From an uncultured Lachnospiraceae bacterium (GTDB lineage Bacteria > Bacillota > Clostridia > Lachnospirales > Lachnospiraceae), in contig CANREG010000026.1 in assembly GCA_947629565.1 (NCBI GenBank), positions 1-37,240 on the forward strand: a DNA stretch of 37,240 nucleotides. Reading direction: 5' to 3'. Every line of letters begins with the position of its first letter. Position 1 is the stretch's first letter. The position numbers were made by a program, and so were the translations under genes. Of this stretch, positions 1 to 7,759 are shown one piece after another. A model generated the notes under the pieces. It searched no databases, was not told where the DNA came from, and saw only the letters and a list, made by a program, of their open reading frames with translations.

Positions 1-557
1 GTCAGCCATTCACTGTTAAACTTTACATGAAAAAAATAATTATCATAATATTTCCCTATAATGGGGTCAATATACGCCTCGTAGTCATCCGTTAATTTTA
101 CCATTATATAGCTGTCACAATACTCCAGTTCCCCTTCCTCATCGAACCGTCCCTGTATCTTAAACTTATATCTCTCCGCCTCCGGTTTTAAAGGAATCGT
201 ATATACATCTGCGGGATAAGCGTACATATTTATGTAATCATAGGCATAGCTTCTTCCCCGCATAGTTTCAATGACAAAATCTTCTCCATACCGGTTCTTT
301 AAGTAATTCTGTACATCCTGCTCCAAATATTCCGCATCCCTGTATTTTGCAATGTTGTTAGACCTTTTTATCGCCGCTGGCAACTTGAATCCCAAGAAAA
401 CCAATAGAACAGCCAATCCAATGGCAATGATTATTTTCTGTCTCTTTTGCAGTGGTTTTTTAGCCTTGCCTTTGCCTGTGGGTAGTTTCGATGACGAATG
501 GTATACGGGCGGGTGATGCATATTGTCAGTTTGCATATTGGTAACATTTTCAAACAT
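1..557 (-). CDS. Single-pass membrane protein, paralog copy 1 (C-terminus beyond the window)
   Basis: The reading frame is open from an ATG at 557 to the window edge (185 whole codons), so the gene is partial only because the window ends. The start follows a GGGAGG-type ribosome site. The visible part has a short hydrophilic Pro/His/Lys-rich N-terminus (residues 1-43), one hydrophobic helix (about 44-65, beginning KIIIAIGLAV) and then an acidic, Tyr-rich domain predicted to lie outside the cell. From the helix onward it is almost base-for-base identical to the copies at 3153-4025 and 4018-4911; differences cluster in the first 30 codons. I do not recognise the family. The nearby SUKH gene suggests an immunity-type or surface role, which is inference only. 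The near identity points to recent duplication or gene conversion. Confidence 0.8.
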   Translation of the reverse strand, partial: MFENVTNMQTDNMHHPPVYHSSSKLPTGKGKAKKPLQKRQKIIIAIGLAVLLVFLGFKLPAAIKRSNNIAKYRDAEYLEQDVQNYLKNRYGEDFVIETMRGRSYAYDYINMYAYPADVYTIPLKPEAERYKFKIQGRFDEEGELEYCDSYIMVKLTDDYEAYIDPIIGKYYDNYFFHVKFNSEWL

Positions 558-584
558 ATTTTTTCCTCCCATAATATGATTCAT

Positions 585-640
585 ATTAATTCATAATTAT
601 TTTCACCATAGATAAAAATGTCTCTATATCATTCTCATTC
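585..640 (-). pseudogene. C-terminal scrap of another copy of the membrane-protein family
   Basis: On the minus strand this stretch aligns with the DNA for the last residues of the family (the DIESFLIYDEN region at 3170-3215 and 4060-4100). It reads DIETFL and then, after a one-base deletion in the minus-strand run before the Tyr codon, YGENNYE and a stop. It lies directly upstream of copy 1, where a fourth tandem copy would end. No other part of that copy can be recognised, so it is a decayed remnant. Confidence 0.5.
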
Positions 641-1015
641 ATACTGAAAAGACCTTTTGTAGCTAATTCTCCAATATAACAGTAGCTGCTTTGTACTTGA
701 TTTCAGGTTGATATGAGCTAATCATATTACTACTGCTGCCAAATTATATCCAAGGAAATTTAATATTTCCAGATAGGCTTTTAATTCTATAGTTAATCAT
801 TTATCTTTTTGTTATATTGTCGCATAAAAACAGCCACTATTTATCTTCTTTATTGAATATAAGACATTATATGTAAAATGTAAATTATAATTTTGTGTAC
901 ATATATCACAAACTTTTTTGTTAAAAATGCCATCTGCTGTCCTATAGTTGTAATATTGGCATATTTTTATACTGCCTCCTCCATCCACTTTTCTCTTAAC
1001 ATCATACAGTTTTCA
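641..1015. other. AT-rich intergenic stretch with no recognisable gene
   Basis: No open frame with a plausible start or recognisable product is seen on either strand. The stretch is very AT-rich and lies between two C-terminal scraps of the membrane-protein family, so it may be what remains of deleted family members or of insertion-sequence flanks. No clear promoter, terminator or repeat could be supported here. Confidence 0.4.
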
Positions 1016-1083
1016 TTATTCCCCTTTGTGTCTTAAAAGACTATAATTATTTTCATCATATATTAAAAACTCAACTTTCCCAG
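1016..1083 (-). pseudogene. C-terminal scrap of the membrane-protein family next to the IS remnant
   Basis: Translated on the minus strand, the frame ending at the TAA at 1016-1018 reads VEFLIYDENNYSLLRHKGE and stop. This matches the family's C-terminus (ESFLIYDENKYEI in copy 3, ESFWIYDENNYKV in copy 2). The similarity fades upstream of about 1083, where the 3' side of the transposase remnant begins. The simplest reading is that an insertion sequence landed in, or deleted into, an additional family copy and left only its tail. Confidence 0.55.
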
Positions 1084-1126
1084 CATAAATCACTGAACAT
1101 TGCTTGGATAAATGTAGCTTGAGACG

Positions 1127-1730
1127 CTATCCGCATACTTGATTTTTAATCATATCTGTGATTGTTGCAGAAAAAGTATGTGTTATATTTACAAACAGAG
1201 CCATTAAACTCTGTAGTGCATTTGTTAAATCCATGTTCTGAATATCATCACAGAATATGAAAAACAATTCACCATAACTACGCTCGTCATTTTGATTTTT
1301 GCGAATCCATTCCAAAAGAATGTAGCACACATATACAATAGTGGTGTGACTAGTCATGGCATTGTAACTACAACACTGAAATTCTGTGCCAAGCTTTAAG
1401 AATGATTTAAAGGTCTTGAAAAACATTCAATTGACCATCTATTTCCATATATACGTACGATTTCAAAATTGGAAAGCAGAGTATTTGTGCTTAAAATATA
1501 TAAGCATTCGCTTTTCTTATTTCGATTTCGTACAAAAACAATCTTTACAGGAATTCCATTTTTGGTTGTAACATACAATGAGCCAAATATATTTGATGAC
1601 CCATTGTAACAAACGAACTTCTGTAACGCAGCAATAAAAATTGAAATACCTCAAAAGCAGGAATGCCGCAGTTCTTAGTGATGTTAGATTTACAGTTTAA
1701 AGACATAAATCCCCACGAGCAAATAATCAA
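1127..1730 (-). pseudogene. Decayed IS4-like DDE transposase
   Basis: Three overlapping minus-strand frames join into one transposase. The N-terminal piece (about 1600-1730) carries CKSNITKNCGIPAFEVFQFLLL, typical of the start of IS4-type transposases of Firmicutes. The middle piece (1396-1578) reads TTKNGIPVKIVFVRNRNKKSE and IVRIYGNRWSIECF, with the Y-(2)-R-(3)-E region that holds the catalytic Glu. The C-terminal piece (1127-1426) reads FKTFKSFLKLGTEFQ and DERSYGELFFIFCDDIQ. A one-base loss in a T run near 1426 (ECFS instead of ECFFK) separates the last two. About 600 bp remain instead of the 1.2-1.4 kb usual for intact members, so a large central deletion, including most of the DDE core, is evident between the first two pieces. 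It is not functional. Terminal inverted repeats could not be assigned. Confidence 0.85.
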
Positions 1731-1742
1731 CTCGTGGGGATT
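1708..1742 (-). terminator. Possible intrinsic terminator hairpin
   Basis: A perfect 12-bp stem (AATCCCCACGAG paired with CTCGTGGGGATT) encloses an 11-base loop. It stands 31 bp past the stop codon of the frameshifted gene at 1774 and, on the minus strand, is followed by ATTTATGTCTTT, a weak U-rich tail. It may terminate the minus-strand transcript; it could instead belong to the end of the IS remnant. Confidence 0.45.
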
Positions 1743-1773
1743 GATATAATCTCCTATACTTATGTTTTTTCAA

Positions 1774-2555
1774 CTAATGCGACCATATTTTACCATGTTC
1801 AAATACTTCGTTATACTTTTCATCCACTTCATGATATATTACCGGAAGCTTATCGCTTTCTACTTTTCCAACTTCATCTCGAAAGACAACAACCCGTTTA
1901 AAACCAATTTTCGATATAGCATAAATAGAATCATCTGTGCCAACCGGATAATCTTCATAACCAACAGTAACATGCGTCCATTTATCACTTTCCTGTTTAT
2001 TATCAATGTAATATAATGTTCCAGGATCAGTATTCTTTCTTTTTGACAATATATCCGTGAGCGCTTCTAATGTGTTTTCATCATCTATTCTTTCTCTTTC
2101 TACATACGCACAATTAACTTTTCCCGCCGTAGGTATTTGATAGTCTTCCCTGACTAAATATTCATCTCCGGTGAATGATTTCATTTTAAGAAAAATATGC
2201 TCTGGGTCCTCGGCTACTTCGTATATATTCCAATTGTCAATTTCCGCAATTTTCTTAGTTCTTCCTATCGTATCAAAATATGTATACTCATATTTTTTAT
2301 CTGCAATTCTAACAAATCCTAACAACACATCTCCATCTTTTATTATGGTTTGTTGAATCATCACAAAATAACTGCTACAAAATACAATAACAGCCAATCC
2401 AATGGCAATGATTATTTTCTGTCTCTTTTGCAGTGGTCTTTTAACCTTACCTTTGCCTGGGGCAAATCTGATGACGGGTGGTACATGGGCGGGTGATACA
2501 TATTGTCAGTCTGCATACTGGTAACATTCTCAAATTCATTCTTTAAAGTATTCAT
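1774..2555 (-). pseudogene. Frameshifted chimeric membrane protein (family N-terminal/TM cassette on a different domain)
   Basis: An ATG at 2555 opens a frame (MNTLKNEFENVTSMQT, then YHPPMYHPSSDL) that resembles the N-termini of copies 1-3 but stops at 2412-2414 after 47 codons. The adjoining frame continues with PGKGKVKRPLQKRQKI, then IIAIGLAVIVFCSS (the family's TM helix), and runs to 1774 as a 207-residue tail unlike the family ectodomain. Comparison with copy 2 (GATTTATCCACAGGC versus GATTTGCCCCAGGC) places a one-base deletion near 2455-2465. The tail has motifs such as FVRIADKKYEYTYFDTIG and KRVVVFRDEVGKVE; I do not recognise it. The reassembled protein would be a single-pass membrane protein of about 259 residues. 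Translation from the internal TTG at 2397 would lack part of the helix. Most likely inactive, unless the CCCC site is slippery. Confidence 0.65.
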
Positions 2556-2565
2556 AATTCATCCT
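2530..2565 (-). repeat. Displaced copy of the cbiC 3' end / SUKH-gene start junction
   Basis: These 36 bases match 5458-5493 with one mismatch (2558 versus 5486). At 5458-5493 the block encodes both the last residues of CbiC (MSYEYFKE, stop) and, out of frame, the first residues of the SUKH protein (MNTLKNEF). Here no cbiC precedes it, yet MNTLKNEF again serves as the start of the downstream frame. It is a footprint of duplication or recombination of the post-cbiC locus. Confidence 0.8.
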
Positions 2566-2974
2566 ACAATCTTATTGATTCATTTTGAATTTCTGTATCC
2601 TCTATTACTATTACATCCATTTCCGGTTTTCCTATTTCCTCTTCCTCCTCTTCCATTAGGTCTTCTTCTATCTTATTTATCCCTCTATTTTTCTCTTCTC
2701 CGTTTATCTCTTTTATCTTAAAATATATCAATGTATAAATTGTTATGTAAATTGCTTCAATTATAATTAAAACAAATAATCCCGCCGCATCGAATTTCAA
2801 GCCAAACACCACCGTAGGAACTGACACCAAAACAGAACTCGAATAAAGTACACCTGGAAAAGGATGCTGAAAATAATAGCTAACACCCAAATATAATGAT
2901 GAAGCAAAGTCCTTTGCAGTAGTTGTTAATACAAAAATTAAAACTATTATAAAATATATTATTCTCCCTGACAT
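2564..2974 (-). CDS. Small multi-pass membrane protein of unknown function
   Basis: This is a 136-residue frame with an ATG preceded by AAGGAG eleven bases upstream. Residues about 5-23, 40-56 and 60-90 are hydrophobic (IIYFIIVLIFVL; VLYSSSVLVSVPTVVFGL; AAGLFVLIIIEAIYITIYTLIYF), suggesting three or four membrane helices. A cytosolic tail follows with a strongly acidic stretch (EEDLMEEEEEEIG). The stop lies 8 bp before the start of the frameshifted chimera, so the two were probably co-translated. I do not recognise the family. It sits inside the immunity-like array, and its AT-rich codon use matches that array rather than the cobalamin genes. Confidence 0.6.
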   Translation of the reverse strand: MSGRIIYFIIVLIFVLTTTAKDFASSLYLGVSYYFQHPFPGVLYSSSVLVSVPTVVFGLKFDAAGLFVLIIIEAIYITIYTLIYFKIKEINGEEKNRGINKIEEDLMEEEEEEIGKPEMDVIVIEDTEIQNESIRL

Positions 2975-3152
2975 TTTGCTATGTAACTCCTTTCATCTAT
3001 TATCTTATAAATAACGCTGCCACTCCTGTAATACCGGTAACCACATAATCCCTGTTTTTTTATTTCTTAAAAATACATTCTATATAAAACCATTTTTCCT
3101 TGCATCTTCCACCTCCGTTATGAAGTGACTTTTGTATGTGGTAATCCTATTC

Positions 3153-4025
3153 TTATTTTCCTCCTCGATTAGTAACTTTATAATTATTTTCATCATAAAT
3201 CCAAAATGATTCTATATCTTTTAGCTTATCTACTAAATGATCTACATCCGAATTCCAATCTCCTGTCAAATGGGTCGACCAACAAACTTCATTACAATAG
3301 TAGGCAACCATTCCTCCCGCCCGAATGTGATGCATAGATAATTCTTTTACCATCTCTTCCAGATGTTCTACCGACCTGTCATGGCCAGGTCCTATTGATA
3401 AAAGTATCTTAGGTAATGCATAATCCTCATTTGCCTTATAGTTCCATAACTCTTCCAATGTTGTATCCGGTGGTATATTATTAGTCAGCCATTCACTGTT
3501 AAACTTTACATGAAAAAAATAATTATCATAATATTTCCCTATAATGGGGTCAATATACGCCTCGTAGTCATCCGTTAATTTTACCATTATATAGCTGTCA
3601 CAATACTCCAGTTCCCCTTCCTCATCGAACCGTCCCTGTATCTTAAACTTATATCTCTCCGCCTCCGGTTTTAAAGGAATCGTATATACATCTGCGGGAT
3701 AAGCGTACATATTTATGTAATCATAGGCATAGCTTCTTCCCCGCATAGTTTCAATGACAAAATCTTCTCCATACCGGTTCTTTAAGTAATTCTGTACATC
3801 CTGCTCCAAATATTCCGCATCCCTGTATTTTGCAATGTTGTTAGACCTTTTTATCGCCGCTGGCAACTTGAATCCCAAGAAAACCAATAGAACAGCCAAT
3901 CCAATGGCAATGATTATTTTCTGTCTCTTTTGCAGTGGTTTTTTAGCCTTGCTTTTGCCTGTGGATAAATCTGATGACGAGTGGTATGCAGGCGGGTGAT
4001 GCATATTGGCAACATTTTCAGTCAT
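3153..4025 (-). CDS. Single-pass membrane protein, paralog copy 2
   Basis: This is a 290-residue protein when started at the ATG at 4025, which has GGAGGAAG at a good distance; the frame is open to 4067 but that would reach far into copy 3. It has a hydrophilic N-terminus (HHPPAYHSSSDL, then KKPLQKRQK), one TM helix at about 37-57 and an outer domain of about 230 residues ending YDENNYKVTNRGGK. Two Cys flank the EVCW and YCNE motifs near the C-terminus; copy 3 has YSNE there. The ATG overlaps the stop of copy 3 (ATGACTGA), so translation is probably coupled. The family is unrecognised. Its position after the SUKH gene suggests a membrane-bound immunity or accessory protein (inference). Confidence 0.85.
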   Translation of the reverse strand: MTENVANMHHPPAYHSSSDLSTGKSKAKKPLQKRQKIIIAIGLAVLLVFLGFKLPAAIKRSNNIAKYRDAEYLEQDVQNYLKNRYGEDFVIETMRGRSYAYDYINMYAYPADVYTIPLKPEAERYKFKIQGRFDEEGELEYCDSYIMVKLTDDYEAYIDPIIGKYYDNYFFHVKFNSEWLTNNIPPDTTLEELWNYKANEDYALPKILLSIGPGHDRSVEHLEEMVKELSMHHIRAGGMVAYYCNEVCWSTHLTGDWNSDVDHLVDKLKDIESFWIYDENNYKVTNRGGK

Positions 4026-4911
4026 GGCTTCTTCCTCCAGTAGTAATTTCATATTTATTTTCATCATAAATCAAAAATGATTCTATATCTTTTAACATAT
4101 CTACTAAATGATCTACATCCGAATTCCAATCTCCTGTCAAATGGGTCGACCAACAAACTTCATTACTATAGTAGGCAACCGTTCCTCCTGCCCGAATGTG
4201 ATGCATAGATAATTCTTTTACCATCTCTTCCAGATGTTCTACCGACCTGTCATGGCCAGGCCCTATCGATAAAAGTATCTCAGGTAATGCATAATCCACA
4301 TTTGCCTTATAGTTCCATAACTCTTCCAATGTTGTATCCGGTGGTATATTACTGGTCAGCCATTCACTGTTAAACTTTACATGAAAAAAATAATTATCAT
4401 AATATTTCCCTATAATGGGGTCAATATACGCCTCGTAGTCATCCGTTAATTTTACCATTATATAGCTGTCACAATACTCCAGTTCCCCTTCCTCATCGAA
4501 CCGTCCCTGTATCTTAAACTTATATCTCTCCGCCTCCGGTTTTAAAGGAATCGTATATACATCTGCGGGATAAGCGTACATATTTATGTAATCATAGGCA
4601 TAGCTTCTTCCCCGCATAGTTTCAATGACAAAATCTTCTCCATACCGGTTCTTTAAGTAATTCTGTACATCCTGCTCCAAATATTCCGCATCCCTGTATT
4701 TTGCAATGTTGTTAGACCTTTTTATCGCCGCTGGCAACTTGAATCCCAAGAAAACCAATAGAACAGCCAATCCAATGGCAATGATTATTTTCTGTCTCTT
4801 TTGCAGTGGTTTTTTAGCCTTGTTTTTGCCTGTGGGTAGTTTCGATGACGAGTGGTATGCGGGCGGGTGATGTATATTGTCAGTTTGCATATTGGTAACA
4901 TTTTCAGACAT
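4018..4911 (-). CDS. Single-pass membrane protein, paralog copy 3
   Basis: This is a 297-residue protein starting at the ATG at 4911 (MSENVTNMQTDNIHHPPAYH). It has the family layout: a basic Pro/His N-terminal segment (1-43), a TM helix (about 44-65) and an outer domain with RGRSYAYDYINMYAYPADVY, DDYEAYIDPIIGKYYDN and GPGHDRSVEHLEEMVKEL motifs. No cleavable signal is expected because a long basic segment precedes the helix, giving an N-in/C-out orientation. It differs from copy 2 by a handful of residues, mainly in the first 30 and last 90. It lies 68 bp after the SUKH gene and overlaps copy 2 by 8 bp, so all are likely on one transcript. Function unknown. Confidence 0.85.
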   Translation of the reverse strand: MSENVTNMQTDNIHHPPAYHSSSKLPTGKNKAKKPLQKRQKIIIAIGLAVLLVFLGFKLPAAIKRSNNIAKYRDAEYLEQDVQNYLKNRYGEDFVIETMRGRSYAYDYINMYAYPADVYTIPLKPEAERYKFKIQGRFDEEGELEYCDSYIMVKLTDDYEAYIDPIIGKYYDNYFFHVKFNSEWLTSNIPPDTTLEELWNYKANVDYALPEILLSIGPGHDRSVEHLEEMVKELSMHHIRAGGTVAYYSNEVCWSTHLTGDWNSDVDHLVDMLKDIESFLIYDENKYEITTGGRSHD

Positions 4912-4979
4912 GGTTATCTGTCCTCCCCTCTCCTTATCCTTTCTTCCAAGTTTACTTCAGTAAATTCTTACAAATTCAT

Positions 4980-5483
4980 TTATCTAATCTCTCCTTTACT
5001 CTTTCTCATTTCTTCTAATTCTGCCATCATTGCCTTAATTTTTTCTTCGGTAAATTTTATTTTGGGGGCTTCTCCTCTTATGCTTTTTTTAATTCCATAT
5101 AAAAACTTAATAAAATCATCATATTTTCTATTCACTTTACCTTCAAAATATGTAATATATTCCCCTGTGCTTTTTGAAAAACAAAGAACCTCACCATCTC
5201 CGACCACATACCCAATCAGCACATAGTCATCTGGAAGAAAATCTGGTTGTTCTAATTCCGGAAAAACAAGTGAAGCAATATTGGAACATATTTGACAATT
5301 TGCTGTTAATTTCAACCATTGTCTATAATCTTCCGGAATTTGAATCCCTGTTTTTCTTTCCCACTCTAATATTTCCTCTTCCGTTGCCGGCTCCATAAAA
5401 TACGACGCACGTTCACCATATTCTTCTACCCGTTCTTCACACAACTTAACGATTTCATCAAATTCATTCTTTAAAGTATTCAT
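4980..5483 (-). CDS. SMI1/KNR4 (SUKH) family immunity-like protein
   Basis: This 167-residue soluble protein has the SUKH signature: ATEEEILEWERKTGIQIPEDYRQWLKL near residues 33-60 (the Ile-Pro-x-Asp-Tyr core), followed by DYVLIGYVVGDGEVLCFSKSTGEYITYFEG and the DDFIKFLYGI helix. SUKH proteins are widespread as immunity proteins against contact-dependent and polymorphic toxins, where they bind and neutralise the toxin in the cytosol. No toxin is present in the window, so this is an orphan or part of a larger locus off the left edge. The start codon lies inside cbiC: the first seven codons overprint the cbiC 3' end in another frame (20-bp overlap). It may therefore be translated from the cobalamin transcript. 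The family call is firm; the immunity role is inferred. Confidence 0.85.
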   Translation of the reverse strand: MNTLKNEFDEIVKLCEERVEEYGERASYFMEPATEEEILEWERKTGIQIPEDYRQWLKLTANCQICSNIASLVFPELEQPDFLPDDYVLIGYVVGDGEVLCFSKSTGEYITYFEGKVNRKYDDFIKFLYGIKKSIRGEAPKIKFTEEKIKAMMAELEEMRKSKGEIR

Positions 5484-6159
5484 AACTCATCCTCCCATAT
5501 ATCACAGCATTACAAATCGCCGCCGCCACATTACTGCCGCCCTTTCTGCCCCTTGCCACAATATAGGGAACGCCCGCCGACATAATTAACTCCTTCGCCT
5601 CCACTACATTGACAAAGCCCACCGGCACGCCGATGATACCTGCCGGGTGGATTTTTCCCTGACGAATCAGTTCATAAAGCCGGACTAAAGCTGTCGGCGC
5701 ATTGCCAATGGCAAAAATCAGGTCTTTCTCTAAAGAAGCCGCCTTGTCCATGCTTGCCACAGCCCGGGTACAGCCTTTCCTTTTAGCCGCCTGCGCCACA
5801 TCCTCATCACTCATAAAGCAGCAGACCTCCCCGCCGTAATCCGCCAGCCGTTTTTTATTGATTCCCGCCTTTGCCATTTGGGTGTCAGTGACAATACAGG
5901 CTCCGTTTCTGATTGCGTTTTGCAAAATTTCCACCACATTTTCCGAAAAGCAGAGATTATGCAGATAGTCAAAGTCAGCCGTAGTGTGGATAACCCGCTT
6001 GATAACCGGCGCCTGCTTTTCATCGAGAACCACATCTTTTAACTCCTCCGTTATGATTTCAAAGCTGCGCTGTTCAATCTCCTCCGGCAATACCCGTTGT
6101 AGTTTTACCTTATATTCCTCATCCATACCGATTTCTTCCCCATTCCATTTCACACTCAT
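5464..6159 (-). CDS. cbiC: Cobalt-precorrin-8 methylmutase
   Basis: CbiC moves the C11 methyl group of cobalt-precorrin-8 to C12, giving cobyrinic acid, in the cytosol. The 231 residues match the family's usual length. The catalytic His lies in VIKRVIHTTADFDY (about residue 58), followed by NGACIVTDTQMAKAGI, MDKAASL, IFAIGNAPTALVRL and GIIGVPVGFVNVVEAKE, all hallmark CbiC/CobH segments. The ATG at 6159 has a poor ribosome site. The ATG at 6126 (MDEEYKVKLQ) has GGGGAAG upstream and may be the true start. It is the last gene of the cobalamin run, 24 bp after cbiP, and its 3' end overlaps the SUKH gene. Confidence 0.95.
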   Translation of the reverse strand: MSVKWNGEEIGMDEEYKVKLQRVLPEEIEQRSFEIITEELKDVVLDEKQAPVIKRVIHTTADFDYLHNLCFSENVVEILQNAIRNGACIVTDTQMAKAGINKKRLADYGGEVCCFMSDEDVAQAAKRKGCTRAVASMDKAASLEKDLIFAIGNAPTALVRLYELIRQGKIHPAGIIGVPVGFVNVVEAKELIMSAGVPYIVARGRKGGSNVAAAICNAVIYGRMSYEYFKE

Positions 6160-6183
6160 TTTATTCTGAACAATTACTCTTTA

Positions 6184-7683
6184 TCAATGTAATCCCATCA
6201 TTTTATAAATCTCCTCCAGGTTAAGATTTTCCCTTAACCCGTCAGCCAGCTTATCATACTGCCGTTCCCTGTATTCCGAAAGACTCTCCGCTTGTCCGGC
6301 ATAGTCAATCCCTTTCCTCTCACTAAGCAGCCTGACAAAATGTTCCCGGAACCCGTCTGCGTCAAACAGGCCATGGACATAGGTTCCAAAAACATTGCCG
6401 CTGACGCACCCATCATCTATCCGGCTTACCTCCTGCCCGCTCCGATTACACTGCATAAGGGACTCTCCGCCCTCCCGCAGTCTGGAAATACCCATATGAA
6501 TTTCATAACCCTTCACCGTCATTCCCGACAAAGCCGCAAACGGGCCGGACAAATGGTTAAGTCTGCCTTCCACCTGAAAACGCCGCTTTTCCGGTTCAAA
6601 AACCGTATCTATCGGCAGCAGTCCCATGCCTCTGACAGTCTCCGTATTTTCCTGATAATCGGTTATGGTTTCCCCTAACATCTGATAGCCGCCGCAGATA
6701 CCGATAACCGGAACCTCTGCCGCTGCCAGCCGCAATATTGCCGTCTCCAATCCGCTTTCCCGAAGCCACAGCATATCCGGTATGGTGCTTTTGGTTCCCG
6801 GCAGAATTACCGCATCCGGTCTTCCCAAATCCTGCGCCCGTTCCACATACCGGACAGATACCGCATGCTCTAGGGCAAGAGCCTGAAAATCCGTAAAATT
6901 GGAAAGCTTTGGCAGGCGTATCACAGCAATATCCATACCTTTTCCGGCGTGATGCACAGCAAGTCGTTCCGACAAAGAATCCTCATCTTCAATATCTATA
7001 TCCATATAGGGAACTACCCCTAACACAGGTTTCCCACAGCGTTCCTCTAACATGGCAACGCCCGGCGCTAAGATGCTCCGGTCTCCCCGGAATTTATTAA
7101 TGATAAGCCCGCAAACCCGCTGCCGCTCCTCCGGCTCTAACAGCATGACGGTACCGATAAGCTGGGCAAACACGCCGCCCCGGTCAATATCGCCCACAAG
7201 CAGCACCGGAGCGTCCGCCATTCTTGCTATGCCCATATTGACGATATCATTTTCCTTCAGATTGATTTCCGCCGGACTGCCCGCCCCCTCGATAACGATA
7301 ATGTCATAGCTTTCCTTCAGGGTTTCCAACGCCTTGCGGATAACCGGAATATAGTCCATCTTCCTGCGAAAATACTCCGCCGCCTCCATATTGCCTACCG
7401 GCTTTCCCTCCACAATAACCTGGGAGCCCATGTCTGTAGTGGGTTTTAACAAAATAGGATTCATCAGCGCCTCCGGCTCCACTCCCGCCGCCTGCGCCTG
7501 TACCGCCTGGGCCCGCCCCATCTCTAAGTTGTCTTTTGTAATATAGGAATTTAATGCCATGTTCTGCGACTTAAAAGGAGCAGTCCGGTATCCGTCCTGC
7601 TTAAATATCCTGCAAAGCCCCGCCGTAATCAGGCTTTTTCCCACATTGGACATTGTTCCCTGAACCATAATCACCTTTGCCAT
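6184..7683 (-). CDS. cbiP: Cobyric acid synthase (glutamine-hydrolysing)
   Basis: CbiP amidates the b, d, e and g side chains of adenosylcobyrinic a,c-diamide, using ATP and glutamine, to give adenosylcobyric acid. At 499 residues it is full length. The N-terminal ATPase half begins with the variant P-loop GTMSNVGKS (residues 9-17), followed by SQNMALNSYIT, AQAAGVEP, MNPILLKP, EGAGSPAEINL and GDIDRGGVFAQ. The C-terminal class I-like amidotransferase half has VIGICGGYQMLG (nucleophilic Cys near 330) and FGTYVHGLFD (His near 436). The start has GAGGAA upstream. It lies between cobD and cbiC in the same orientation. Confidence 0.97.
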   Translation of the reverse strand: MAKVIMVQGTMSNVGKSLITAGLCRIFKQDGYRTAPFKSQNMALNSYITKDNLEMGRAQAVQAQAAGVEPEALMNPILLKPTTDMGSQVIVEGKPVGNMEAAEYFRRKMDYIPVIRKALETLKESYDIIVIEGAGSPAEINLKENDIVNMGIARMADAPVLLVGDIDRGGVFAQLIGTVMLLEPEERQRVCGLIINKFRGDRSILAPGVAMLEERCGKPVLGVVPYMDIDIEDEDSLSERLAVHHAGKGMDIAVIRLPKLSNFTDFQALALEHAVSVRYVERAQDLGRPDAVILPGTKSTIPDMLWLRESGLETAILRLAAAEVPVIGICGGYQMLGETITDYQENTETVRGMGLLPIDTVFEPEKRRFQVEGRLNHLSGPFAALSGMTVKGYEIHMGISRLREGGESLMQCNRSGQEVSRIDDGCVSGNVFGTYVHGLFDADGFREHFVRLLSERKGIDYAGQAESLSEYRERQYDKLADGLRENLNLEEIYKMMGLH

Positions 7684-7759
7684 ATCCGTATTCCTCTAAT
7701 CCCGTGTATCATTGAGATACTCTGAAATGTTCCGGTTTAATCACATTTCTTATGTATTT

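Noticed and set aside
2171..2356. Plus-strand 61-codon frame in the chimera
   Set aside because: Hydrophobic only because it is antisense to a Lys/Glu-rich coding frame; no ribosome site.
1..5483. A toxin gene matching the SUKH/membrane-protein array
   Set aside because: No Rhs, LXG, CdiA or other large toxin frame is present; the transposase remnant is the only other decayed gene in this part of the window.
6292..6678. Plus-strand open frame of 128 codons opposite cbiP
   Set aside because: It lies wholly antisense to a clearly conserved gene, has no ribosome site and a composition that mirrors cbiP codons. The many similar plus-strand frames across 5.5-29 kb are rejected for the same reason.
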